This document shows positions 49,811 to 61,710 of a stretch of DNA of 64,000 nt, piece by piece (within the stretch, counting starts at the first letter, position 1; every line of letters starts with the position of its first letter). Source of the stretch: Sclerurus mexicanus (lineage: Eukaryota > Chordata > Aves > Passeriformes > Furnariidae); NCBI GenBank assembly GCA_013396755.1, contig VWZF01001848.1:1407569-1471568 (forward strand), read 5' to 3'. The translations under genes were made by a program, and so were the position numbers. Under the pieces are notes generated by a model, which was not told where the DNA came from, did no database searches, and saw only the letters and a list, made by a program, of their open reading frames with translations.

Positions 49811-49842
49811 ACATTCCCCTGGACCTTTTCATGAAGGAATGT
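49811..49842. promoter_or_regulatory. Inverted pair of TEAD-type motifs
   Basis: ACATTCC at 49811-49817 and GGAATGT at 49836-49842, exact mirror-strand copies 18 bp apart. TEAD factors bind this motif, and CCN2, about 33 kb away, is a standard YAP/TEAD target. Function is inferred. Confidence 0.3.
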
Positions 49843-50099
49843 TTATACCTGTGGGCAAGCACTAATGGCAGTGAAAGGCTTGCATTCATGGGAACAGCAT
49901 TTAGCAATTCATGGTTGCCAAGGTAAGCAACAAAGGCATGCCCTCTGCCACTCCACTGCCTCTAAAAGAAACAGTCTCTAAGGTAACAGGCTAGCACCCC
50001 TTGAGGCCAAAAATCTTTAGCTTTTTAGACAGAAAAACACATTAAATAATACCAAGAAAAGCATTTTTTTTTTGTCCAGGAATTTTTTCTTCACAACAG

Positions 50100-50500
50100 A
50101 GGAGGGGCTCAAAGTGTTCTATTTTTGGTTCTGCGCAGGAATTTAATTCAGATGCTGCCCAGTGCTTTGTGCACTCAACACCCCTTTGACAGTTTAGTTT
50201 CGGGGACACATAGGACTAATGAGCCAAGGCATGACTGCAGCTGGAGGCTGGCGCCTCCCAGGCCTGTGACTGTTGTTCAAGTGAATAGGCAATTTCCCTG
50301 ATTAGCTTGGAATTTGCAGCATTATCTGGATGGTTATTTGGCATGAGCCATTTTTCCAGGATCACAGTCAATTTGGGAGATTGAGTCACCTGAAGAAAAG
50401 GTCTGAAGAGGCAGCAGTTCCTAGAAGTCGCTTGCGATGGGATGGGAGAATGGGCTCCTCTTCTTGACTTCATCTTGCTCTGCACATGCTTGCCAACCTC
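50100..50500. promoter_or_regulatory. Candidate conserved non-coding element
   Basis: High-complexity sequence without repeats. It includes a GATA site (TTATCT near 50321), an NFI-like half-site pair (TTGGC near 50338 and GCCA near 50347), an E-box CAGCTG near 50238 and an AP-1-like GAGTCACC near 50384. A 122-codon open frame on the minus strand overlaps it but has no domain. Judged by texture only. Confidence 0.22.
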
Positions 50501-53500
50501 TTTTATCTTACTGTAGCAAAAAGGGAGAAGGAGGTGAATTATCACATTTTCCCAGTGTAAGATTTTAGTTGGGAGAAGAAACAAACAGTAGAGGGCTGGT
50601 TTTGAAATGGAAGTCTAACTAAAAGTGAAATGCAACAGCCAGATCACCTTTCTGCTAATGTTGGTGCATCAGAGACCCACTGCATGCAGAAGACAACTTG
50701 TCTCTGCAGGGCATTCATATGACTCTAATATGGGTACAATTTGCTGGATGTGGGGAAAAGCAAAAGCAGCATTTTCTGGATTTTTTTTTCCTAAATGACT
50801 CAAGGTATTGCAATTCCTTGACAATTATAAAGAGGCAATTAATGGACTGTAACCAAGTAATACAGAACCTGCTGGATGTAATATGTCTTTTTACACCTGG
50901 TGCAGTTCCTGCAGTTCTCAGGGTTGAAACAAAGGTCTTAGAGCTCTTCCTGAGGGGGAGATGCCTCCTAGAACCCTTTTGCAAATGTTGCAGATTTGAA
51001 GCTGATATTAATATATTTTTATTCAGAATTGAGGCATCTCAATAATCAGACCTAGTCGTATCTTCAGGTATTCAACGTCTCACATTTCAGTGAGTCTGTT
51101 ATGCAAGAGAAGTTCTGGTCCATTTGAGGCACAGATTGACTGGTGATCACTAAAGAAGAAGCAATTTGATATTTATTCATTGCACATCTTGCTCTTTATT
51201 CATATCTTAGATTCACAAAAGGAATAAATGTCACTCAAGGATGGAGACATGTTGCTGTCCAAACAATCTGTGAGAAATGGCCTGTCTTCTGAGGCAGAAT
51301 CTGCAGGCACCTAAGCAGCCAACACAAAACACTGCCTTAGTTCTAGTGCTTTTGCTGGCTTGTCTTGACATAATGACCTCTTTCTGCTGTTTTGTAAGCT
51401 AAGAAGCCCCATGCCTAAGTCCAGTGGGACTGCATGTTATAAGCAATAGCTTAGTGTGCTTCGCATATGCCCACAGCACTGAGTTGGGCAGTCATAGCTA
51501 CTTTCAGCTGAAACAAGACCAAGTTGTGAAATGAATCTGCTCAGGAAAACAAAAGCACTGAATCTCTAAATTCTTACATATTCTCAGGACCATCCCTATA
51601 GACTTGGCCGAAACATTTCAGAAATGTTCATCTTGAGGAAGATATGCCATATGCAAAAGTTCAATTTGGGATACTTTTAACTAACAGAAAATACGTTTTT
51701 GAAAGGTGATGTTTAAAACAACAGTAGTAATAGGGAGCAGTATTAGATTTATTTATGAACTAGCAAATAATAACTAAGGACTGATTTGTGAAAAAACAGC
51801 TTCTCAAAATGCTAGCTTCAGTTAACTTCCTTGTACTTAGTGTTGATATTTTTGTTGACTCCACAAAGTAGGTTAACATAGGAACTCCACTCTGTATCTA
51901 TAATTAGAAAGTATTATTTCATGTCTAAGCTGTCATTATTAGCTGAGCAGTCTGAACTCTTTTGTTTTTCCCCTCAAAGAACGATTTTAATGTTACTGTG
52001 AAAACGCAGAACCTAGGGAAAATTAAAGTAAAAAGCAATTGCTCATACTTGGACAATGTGGTTTATAAAGACTGCCTTTCAACAACTATAAAATACTTGC
52101 ATTTCCATGTTAGAAAGATGAAAATATGTAACCACCATTTGCTTAACAGCTCTTAACTGCAGCTGGAAAATCTATTAGTTTCATCTGACTTAATTACCAT
52201 CACATTTGTCTTTCTCTCCAATCTGTATTTTTGATCTGTACTTTTGCACATCCCAAGGCACAGTGTATACATGCATTTATAGAGCATTTATATTCCAAAG
52301 TACACATAATCTGACATCTTATGGGCTGATCCAAAATTCAACAAGGTCACTAGAAAGACTCCTAGCTAACCATCAGTCTATCTCTCTGGTGCTCTGAACT
52401 GGACTTTTCCTCATAATATATTCCCTAGATTTCAGTAGCTGCTCTCAGAGTAAGTACAGAGACTGCATCAATGAGGGTTTTTTTTCACATTCAGGTTTTA
52501 TTCCACCATTTAGCAAAAAGTTGACTGATGATGAGATTTCAAACAATCAATGTTTTATACAGCAGAAGGATATTGAAGTTTTTAGAATATTCTTCCTAAA
52601 ACATTAAAATAAACTAGTGCCCAAATATTTTTGTCCCAAAATGTTGGCAACTGCCCTTTAGTTTCAGATACATGTTGGAGAGCCCAGCCTTCTATTCAGA
52701 CCTTATCTGAGTAAGTCAAATGCTTGATACTGCAAAATTGGAGAGAAAGTGATTTGAATATAAAAATTTTTAGACAGATTTCCCATATGTCTGTTCCCAG
52801 TTGGCACTACCCCAGTGTTAGCTTTTATTTTGTAATGTTGTTATTTCCATGTCTCTCCCAGATCCAGAAGCATCAAGCTCAAAACATTTTTAAAAAAAGA
52901 CCAACCTAACATTTCAGGAAGCAAGGCAAGCTTTGGGCAGTGCTGTTTATAAGAATAGGCAAAGATGTTTTATTTCAGTTCAGCTGCTTTGCCCATCTTC
53001 GCCTTAGCATCCATCAAGAAACCTCAGGATATTAAAATGCAGATCTCTTAGATGAACGAAGATAAATGTAGTGATGCCAATGGTATATGTATTACTGAAA
53101 GGAAAATAATGATGAACTGTGTTATCAAAGATAAATTAGTTGTATTTACTAGATAGTAGTAGATACTCATGAAGAAGAAGAGGAGCCTTTCTCTCAGACC
53201 AGTGCATTTATGGCTAGGCAGAGTTTTATCTTCTGAAGTGTTTCTCTAAAAATGCTATTATAGGCCACAGTTTTTCTCTTCTTCTGTCTTAAAATAGATA
53301 AAATGCATTTACAGGTAAAATACTGTTTTTCTTTCAGTCCCATGGGTCATGTTTATGGTTGATAAGTAGAAGTGAGTAATCTCATCCCTGTGCAATGTCT
53401 GTGCACTTACCCAACGCCAAATAATATACCTCATTGTTATACTTGATTGTCACCTTGTGGTGCTTTCCTGTTATTTGGACTTCTCAAGATCTCTCCAGTT

Positions 53501-56500
53501 TTCTACATTAATGTGTTACTGCAATTGGGACTGGTTTAGAGGTGATAATACATAGGCCAGGAAGAACTCTACCTTACTTTCAAGCCAAGAAACAACTCTG
53601 TGACCTGACAGCTAAAACCACCGGCGTCCTTCTGCTTTAATCTGAAGAAAAGTGATGGGAAGTCAGTGAGAGACAGTAAATGTGAACCACTTTTAAATGC
53701 CAACCTAGATTTAAATGGTGCTTTGGCAATATCCAGAAAACTATTTATTTTGAGACTTACAAGACTTCTGCAGAGTTGGTGCAAATACAATGAAAATGGC
53801 AATGTTTGCATAATCTATAAATAAAACAGTAAAGAAACCCAAATCCCACCCGGATTACAAGTCAAAAAGGAGTAGGAATAAACAAGATCATTAACACATG
53901 GATTGGTCATTTTGTTTTTGATTTTTTTTCCCCTGATAAACAATGAAGATATACACACACCTGCAGATATGTATAAACATGCAAAACACAGAGGAAATTA
54001 AAGTGTTTATCAAGTTTCATTTCTCAAAATGCTACTAACAGGAAGCAGTCAAAGGTTTCACAGAAAGGAATCAGTTTCTTGCATTTATAGCTAACGTTTT
54101 TTAAGAGTGAGTTAGGTCCTAGAAAGACACAAGAACACTCAGGTAACATTTTCTAGAGATAAAATTAGTTGTAGGATACAGCCTTATTCAGAGAGAAACA
54201 CAGCGTGACACTATATGTATGAAATTTTACACATGTATATGTGTATTCTTGCATACTCAAAACATAAATCTTTCACTAAAAAAGTGACATTATTATATAT
54301 AGTAGAAAGACAACTCTTGATAAATTGAGGTTGAAAAATATCAGCCTCAAGTGTTTGAGGAGGCAGAGGGAATTACATACTTTGGTTCTTAAAATTCCTC
54401 AGGATTATTTTTTGACAGTTCATCCAAAATTAATGGAAATTGGTCCTTTGGATTCAATGCAAAAGCCACTTTCTTTTTCCCAGAATCTACCACATATGAA
54501 AATATTTCCATTTCTAATCTTCAAAGTAAATTATAGCAGATGAAGAGGTAATACAAAAAGTTTCATTGGGCTCTTCATAGACACAGTATTAAAAAAATAC
54601 ACTGGTGAGGGAATCATCAAACATATAGCAAGAATTGGAAAATGAAGATAATTTTAATAGAATTAAAAAAGTTCGCTGTGGGATTTGAGAAAGCTGAAGT
54701 GAATGACATGGAGTCCTTAAAAGCTGCTTACACTTCCCACAGTGTTGGAAGAGAAGAATAAAATGAATTTTAAAAGTTACACATCATTGTCATTGATTCC
54801 CTGCAGAGCTCAGGCATTCCATTTCTACCTAACTCAGAAAAGGAATTATAAACGATGTCCTTCTCTATACAGTATATGTAAGACTGAAGATGATTTTCAG
54901 TCACTGAGAGCTATGCAGAATAAGAACATTCTTCTGTGTTTCCTACTGGTATTATATAGTCAACTAAAAGGAAGGCACAGTGAGAAGGTTTTGGAAAGGC
55001 GTATTTTGTTTTTCAGTGGACCACTAGGGCTCAGTTTGGTTCAATAAGAGACAGATCCTGGAGGTGGCAGGCTATGTGCCAGGATTCACAGATTAGGCAG
55101 GATTTAAGTTTATGTATGCAAGGGAATTTCTACATTTGCAGACTTCTGTAAAAATGGGTGTAAAGGCACCATTTCTTGAGCTAATAGCAACAGAATACAG
55201 AAGATGATAATGAGGTCTACAATTAGCTTGAATTGGCCTAGGAAGTTTACAAAGTGTTTGCCAGGTTTCTTACATCGCTATTGGTAAGTTTTCTTATATC
55301 AGCAAGGAAAACTCATAAGCATTAACTAAGGATTTTAGTTTCCTAGGCTTTATCAGCAAACACCTACTCTTGTGTATGTGTTTAGGCTTTACGCCTTAGC
55401 TGCTGATAAGTGACTTCCAAAAGCCCAGTGTGACTGCCTGCTTTCACTTGCATTGCAGTGAGGGAAGACTTATCTGCAGCTTTAATGTGCCTTGTACAAG
55501 GTCCCTGTCCCTGATCTAAGGGATCTCCAGTAATTTCTTTTAGGGCACTGTTTCTCCAAATAATTTTTTTTTCACAAACCCCAGTGAGTTCCTTATGAAG
55601 TGTGTACTTTGACACAGATCAAGGAAATGTGGACGTCAATGGGACTGTTGCTACTAACTTTGCTGAGAATAGACACTTGAAGTTTTGTAAGTGTCAGGCC
55701 AAAACTAATGTGACTGAGACAGCTGAAGGCCTGTAAGAACGTTGGTCCTGGGCTCTCAACTCCTTCTCACCAGTGCAGGTAAGTAGACTTGTTTGCACAT
55801 TAGTGACCAAGATTGGAATGACCCTACAGGGATAAAACAATAACTAATGGAAGGAGGTCTTTGTTACAACAAATTCTGATCAACCTTTTTTTTTTTTTTT
55901 ATATGGAGAAAAGTTATGAAAAAAGCCCATTAGTTTTCATTTTTGTGTTGGTAAAAAGGAATGGAACACATTCTGAACCATCCAACCTTTTGGAACTTTC
56001 AGAAATCCCACAGAGCTCCTCAGCAGACAGGGCTGTGCTCAGCTGTCATTTGCATGACCACTTATGGCTAATTAGGAAGAAGAGAGAGCTAGGGGTTAGT
56101 TAAAAATGCCAGAGGCTGTGGATGTATCCACACTGTAACTCAGGTGCTGAGCCTGTTCTCAGGTTCTGGACCTCTATTCATTTTCTTCCATGGATACCAG
56201 AGTCCTGGCCTGCCCCTTGGAATAAATCTAGTCTTCCCTGAGATGAAATGCACTAATTATTTTGGGGATAATTTATTTCCAGAAAAGACTAGTTCAGCTT
56301 GTTCAGCTCTGTGCAGTTTTTCTATGTCATTCTGGCAAATTAATGCTCTTGGATACCCTCACACAGACTCATACTGTGCTCCATGGTGTGCATTAATTTG
56401 ACACCATGCTGTAAAGACACCACCACAGCAGGCTGAAATGTTCTGAAAGGTCACAACATAAAATAATTATGTCTTATGGTCTTGGGGGCTTCCTATGGAC

Positions 56501-59500
56501 TCCAGAGGTGACAGTAGGTGAAATGCTTCGCAGCATAGCCCTGAGCAGTATAGATACAAGTCACCCTGTGCCACTTGGTGTAGGATAAAACGGGGAGGAA
56601 ACAAAGGTACTTCTAAGGGTTCTCAGAAGAATGAGAAAGATCTAAGGAGAAAAAATATTTACAGTCTATTCAGACAATTGTTGGATAAAAGAAGCTCATT
56701 CCACTTCTGCCAATTCTTCATTGTAATATGCCTCAGCCAGGCCCCAAATAGGGATTTGCTCTACCTTAATTCCTGCATTCGGTTACCAGTGAAATATATT
56801 TTTTGCTGGTGGTTAGCAGTCAGCCTTTGAAATGGTGCACTAAGTGCCTCATTTTTATATTATTTAGTTAGAAAAAGTAATAATTTAACTTTGTTTTGCA
56901 AGTATTCTGGCAGACCAAGGAAGGCTCTCTTTATTTTGCTGTCCAGAGGTCGGGTGAGTCCCTTGCAGAACATTTGGCATCCAAACACTGGGAGTTAAAT
57001 GCAGCATCTTTTGTCCTTGAGCAGGGTGATATGCACTGAAGGCTCAGCCCTCCTTTCTTCCCATATCCCAAATCCCTGGAGAGAGAAGAGGCAGAACAGT
57101 TCCTCAACCCAGCATGAGGCTTTGCTTCAGAGACTCTGTAGCAGGGATTGTGCCGTTCTGGCAGAAATGAGGAACAATTTTTATTCTGTTCATAAAGCTT
57201 CTCTTCAGAAGAGGACAGGGACCATGAGGATGAAAAATCTCAAACTCTTGACTTGCTGTGGCCAACACACAGGAGAGGCTCCTCAGCATGCCACAAGCTG
57301 CGATATGCTACCAACTGTAGGAAGCAACTACTTGCAGACCTATGGAAATAGGGAAAAGCTGCAACAAATGCAACGATCTTTTTCATGAATTCCTGCTTCC
57401 CACAGAGACTTGATAATCCTGCCTCAGCACCAGCCAGGGTGTGGCAGGCAGTCTGGCCAGGAATATATTGGCAGAAATGTGGGCAAATGCCAAATGAAAT
57501 CTCTTCAGTCCCGTGCTTGGCCATCTATCAACCCACGCAGAAGCGATGCGGCGTGGCAGTCCGTGAGAGCTCACTGCAGCAGTGATTTCCTCTGGAGGTA
57601 ATGGTGCTCAGCAGCCTATCTGTCCCAGCTACCTAGTCTTGAAGGAACAGGGATTGGTTTGGACAGATTTGGTGGGTGCACTCACTCTTTTATTAACCTC
57701 TCAGTCCTTCTTACCTACAGAGGTATAAGAAAGTGAAGGATCTGTTGCACACACAGAAGAAATCATATGCATGTATGCTAAACTTTAATTTGAGGCTATT
57801 AACAAAAATAAATCAATTGGTCTCCATAGGAAGAGCAATGCAAAACAGAGGAGTGGTATTTTTACATAGCTTCACTCCCAGCTCAGGTTTGTTCTTGGTG
57901 CACTCCCTCTGCTTAACAGCTTGGATTCTTTTTTTTTTTTTTTAATATATTGAAATATTGAAATGCTAGAACAGCAATAAGAAAAACAAGCAAGAAACAT
58001 AACAAAACAAAACAAAAAAGAAACCAACCAAAAAACCAAACCAAGCCTCAAACTATTCCAAAGGCTATTGTAGCCTTAAAAATTTAAGTAGTAAACTAAA
58101 TAAAGTGATGTGCCTGGCAGTTCCCTTTAGCTGTGACAGATACATATAGTTACTAGCACAATGGTCTTTTTAGCCCTCACTTTACTTCCATAGCAAAAAA
58201 ATCAGTAATTTACTAAAAGTCTGGTTGAAACAATAACCCTAAACTAATGATAATAAAAAACAGTTCTACAAGCACTCCTTGGTTTTAATTGTAGAAATCT
58301 TAATTTATGTGCACAATTTTATTTTAAAATGCTACATTTCTTGTTCAGGAAGGCTTTTCTTCCTCTTTGGGGTGCTAATTTCCTTGCAGAGTTCATCCCT
58401 AAATGTATATAATAGGCACACCAAAGATCAGTGAACTGGTAATTTATTTTGTTTTGTTTTGTTTTACTTTACTCCACTTAATTTTATTTTTAGCTACTTG
58501 TGCTTCTACATAGTAGTTCCAAAGGGAACAAAATTGCTGAGATGGGTATCTCTTGGAGAAAGTAAGTAGAGTGAAAACATGCATAACTTCATTCAGTAAT
58601 CATGGGTCGCTCTACCCTGCCACAGCTTTCCTTGTGCCCTCTTTCTCACCTTTCTTCAACGTATACTGTGGCATATCCTGAAAGAGAAGTCTCCCACCAC
58701 CACTCCCTTGATATTGATATAAATGCAGCTTCACATCCACCCAGATTCTTCCCTTTCCTCAGTAACCATGAAAACACAACATCCATCTTTCCCTCTCTCT
58801 CACCCTGTCTTTGGACTTCAAACCAGGTAAGAGTATGAGCTATAAATTGAAGTGAATTATACAGCTGGGTAAATAAAGTGAGACGAAAGGGAGAAAAAGG
58901 GAAATGTGTTTCCTATCACAGAGTTTAAAAAACAGACTTGGCACACAAGGGGAAAAAACAAAACAGGAAACAAGTTTCTACATATAAATTAAACTTTTTC
59001 ACCCTCAAACTTTTTAGATAGCCCAGGAGTAATAGGTATGTGTGTTTCTTGGACCAGCAAAGCAAGCATTCCAACATTAAATGGCTTCCTGTTCAACACG
59101 TTCAAAGCCAGAGACTGTTTTTGGGGGTTGGTTAGAAATATGTGTGAAGTATGCACTTTTAGTTCAGGCCAAATCAAATGTTTTTCATTTCCCCACCCCC
59201 CACCCCCAGCCAAAAAGAAAATGACAGTCAAGTCAAAAAAGCAAAATTTTCTCTTTCACTGAGGAAGTTCAATGATTAGCCTTCAGTTAATCTGCAAATA
59301 TTCTCACTTCCCAGTAAAGATACTTAAACAGGAACTGGTAAATATCATTCTGCCCTGGCATTTGATGCTGTTGAACTATAATGAGTAGATGCATACAAGA
59401 GCTCAAGAACTTGGTCATGTGCAAAGACAGGAAAACAGTGAACATTCGAGGGTGTGAAGTGTGTTACAACATTTTCCCTCATTAGTGTCAAACCTGTAAT

Positions 59501-60673
59501 TCACAAATGGTTGATCCATTTTCTTCTCCTGCCTTATCAGCCTCAAATGTTATTTGGTACTGTGTGTTCTTTGCTGATAGATTTTTAGGTTTTTGTTCAG
59601 TTTGGGTTTTTTTCTAGGTTTACAAGGTTTGATTACATGGCAAAAAGTCAAAGACACATGGGAAAAAATCATGGAGCAACATATGCCATGGGTGTGCCAA
59701 GGTGAGGTTTTCTAGTTCCTCCCTGAAGCCACAGGATACTTTTGGTGGGGGGGGGGAAGTGCATTTTTTTCTTCTTTTTTCAGCTGGTGGGCAATAGGTA
59801 CATCTAACTAACCTAGACTTCAATTTGTCTCTTTCTATAATTTCACTAATTACTGCTTCTAGTAACATATTTTCTCCCAGCTCCAAGGAAACAGAAGCCA
59901 TAAAAGCAGTAGCCAACTATTTTCTTTTAGTATTTTTCTCATTCCAGTGTTTTTGAGCAAACTCAGAATCTAAACACTGTTCTGTTTCAATATTTGAAGA
60001 ATGTTACGTCCTGAGTACAGTCCAAGATGGTATGTTGTTGTGAGACATCAGTCTTGTCTGTTGCTGTTATGCCACCTCGAATGAACTGAGCTGCATACTT
60101 TGTTTTGGATCTGTCTAATTTTTACAAAAAAACAACCAAACAAAAACCACCTTCTCTCCACTCTCCTCCCCATTGCCAGGCCCTTATAAAGATTTATTTT
60201 TAGGTTTTCACTTAAAGGAAATTCATCCTTGGCAGACTTCTGGGTCTCCACTCTCACCTAAATCACTAATATTCAACCTGTGCTGATTTGTACCAGAATA
60301 AGCCAGGATTTTCTTTTGGCCTAGCCAAATATAGTACTCTTTTTGAAGGTACTGCTGAAGGTAGAATGAACAAAGTTAGTGGAAGTTAATAAATATTAGA
60401 TAGACTTCACTGATGACACATCTCTGGACCTCCACATTCTTCAATATCATGTCATACTTGATATCCAGAGCTATTGCTGAAGGGGAAGTGAGGATGTGAC
60501 AGAAAAAATGACTAGTGAAGGAAAGGTTTCCCCTCTTTGAAAGGCTTACTTTCCCAAGGAGAGTCACAGGAATTCAATTTCTAGTGATTCTGTGGCAGCT
60601 GCTCAATGAGACTTTTCTGCCACCTTCAATTTCAGTTCAGCTCCATGTCCACATTCTCTTCTACCTGTCAGAC
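50501..60673. other. Intergenic, no gene recognised
   Basis: AT-rich DNA with T runs near 55888 and 57929-57943, a (TTTTG)n run near 58448-58464 and A/C-rich simple sequence near 58000-58050. A small CpG-bearing spot occurs at about 57535-57562. No coding exon or repeat family was recognised. Confidence 0.55.
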
Positions 60674-60752
60674 TCAGAATCACAGGATCACAGACTCAAC
60701 TAGATTGGAAAAGACCTCTGATATCGAGTCCAACCTCCTTCCTTCCTGCAGG
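60674..60752 (-). mobile_element. CR1 LINE 3'-end fragment (short)
   Basis: AGAATCACAGGATCACAGAC, then TAGATTGGAAAAGACCTCTG and GAGTCCAACC, which is the inverted CR1 3' terminus. Only about 80 bp remain. Confidence 0.8.
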
Positions 60753-61301
60753 CCCATCCAAAATAAAAGCACAGTGTTTGTTTGCTATGTTTGAACCCTG
60801 CAACTTCCTTTCCCCTGACCTTCATCATTAATCCTTTAGAGTTTCTGTTCTAGCTCCTTCACATCTAATACTGCATTTCTCCTTAGCAGTTAATTTTCTG
60901 ATGTGTTAAATCATTCATTAGTAAGCTAATATGAATTCTCAGGGGAACAGGTTTAGGTATGTCCTGGGGAAACTTCAGGGTCCAAACTTTCTGTAGAGTC
61001 ATGTTGGCAAAACTTCGGGTTCACAACAATCATCAGTACCAATAGGTTAAAATCCAAGGTCACACACACTGGTATAATCAATGTTTCTGGTACCTTAGTC
61101 CATTCTTCTAAAATTGACTTTTGAAACATATCCTCTCACTTGCAATGAGGAAACAGAATGATCTGCAAAAGACTATAAAGATGCACGTGAATTTTATGTG
61201 TGAGTTACAACAGTTACTTCTGGGTTCCCCACACACACTTTTGAGGAAAGACAGAAATGGAGCATGATAAAAGAAAACCCAAGTGAAATATAGAGTGGGA
61301 T
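60753..61301. other. Intergenic, no gene recognised
   Basis: Nothing identified. Confidence 0.6.
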
Positions 61302-61617
61302 AGAGAGAGAGAAGAAAGGAGGGAAGAAAAAAAAAGAGAAGGGAGAAATAAAGGAAGGGAGGGAGGGAGGGAGAGAGGGAGGGAGAGGGAGGGAGGAAGA
61401 GAAAGAAAGAGAGAAAGAGAGAAAGAAAGAGAGAAAGAAAGAGAAAGAGAGAAAGGAAGAAAGAAAGGAAGAAAGGAAGGAAGGAAGAAAGGAAGGAAGG
61501 AAGAAAGGAAGGAAGGAAGGAAGGAAGGAAGGAAGGAAGGAAGGAGGGAAGGANNNNNNNNNNNNNNNNNNNNNNNNNNNNNNNNNNNNNNNNNNNNNNN
61601 NNNNNNNNNNNNNNNGA

Positions 61618-61677
<60 letters not shown>

Positions 61678-61710
61678 GACAAAGAAAAGAAAGACAAAGA
61701 AAAGAAAGTG
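61302..61710. repeat. Long purine tract (GGGA, GAAA and GGAA units) with internal gap
   Basis: Plus-strand purines run without interruption from 61350 to the gap at 61554, and again from 61616 to 61679. Units change from GGGA (with GGGAGGGAGGGAGGGA at 61357-61372) to GAAA/GAGAAA, to GGAA, and after the gap to perfect GAAA. The serine- and phenylalanine-rich open frames across it are artefacts of the repeat. Confidence 0.97.
61554..61615. other. Assembly gap (62 N) inside the purine tract
   Basis: The gap falls within the microsatellite, so the true repeat length is unknown. Confidence 0.99.

Noticed and set aside
57370..57600. Cluster of overlapping open frames with a few CpGs
   Set aside because: Frames occur in several phases on both strands, carry no recognised protein and have no splice pattern.
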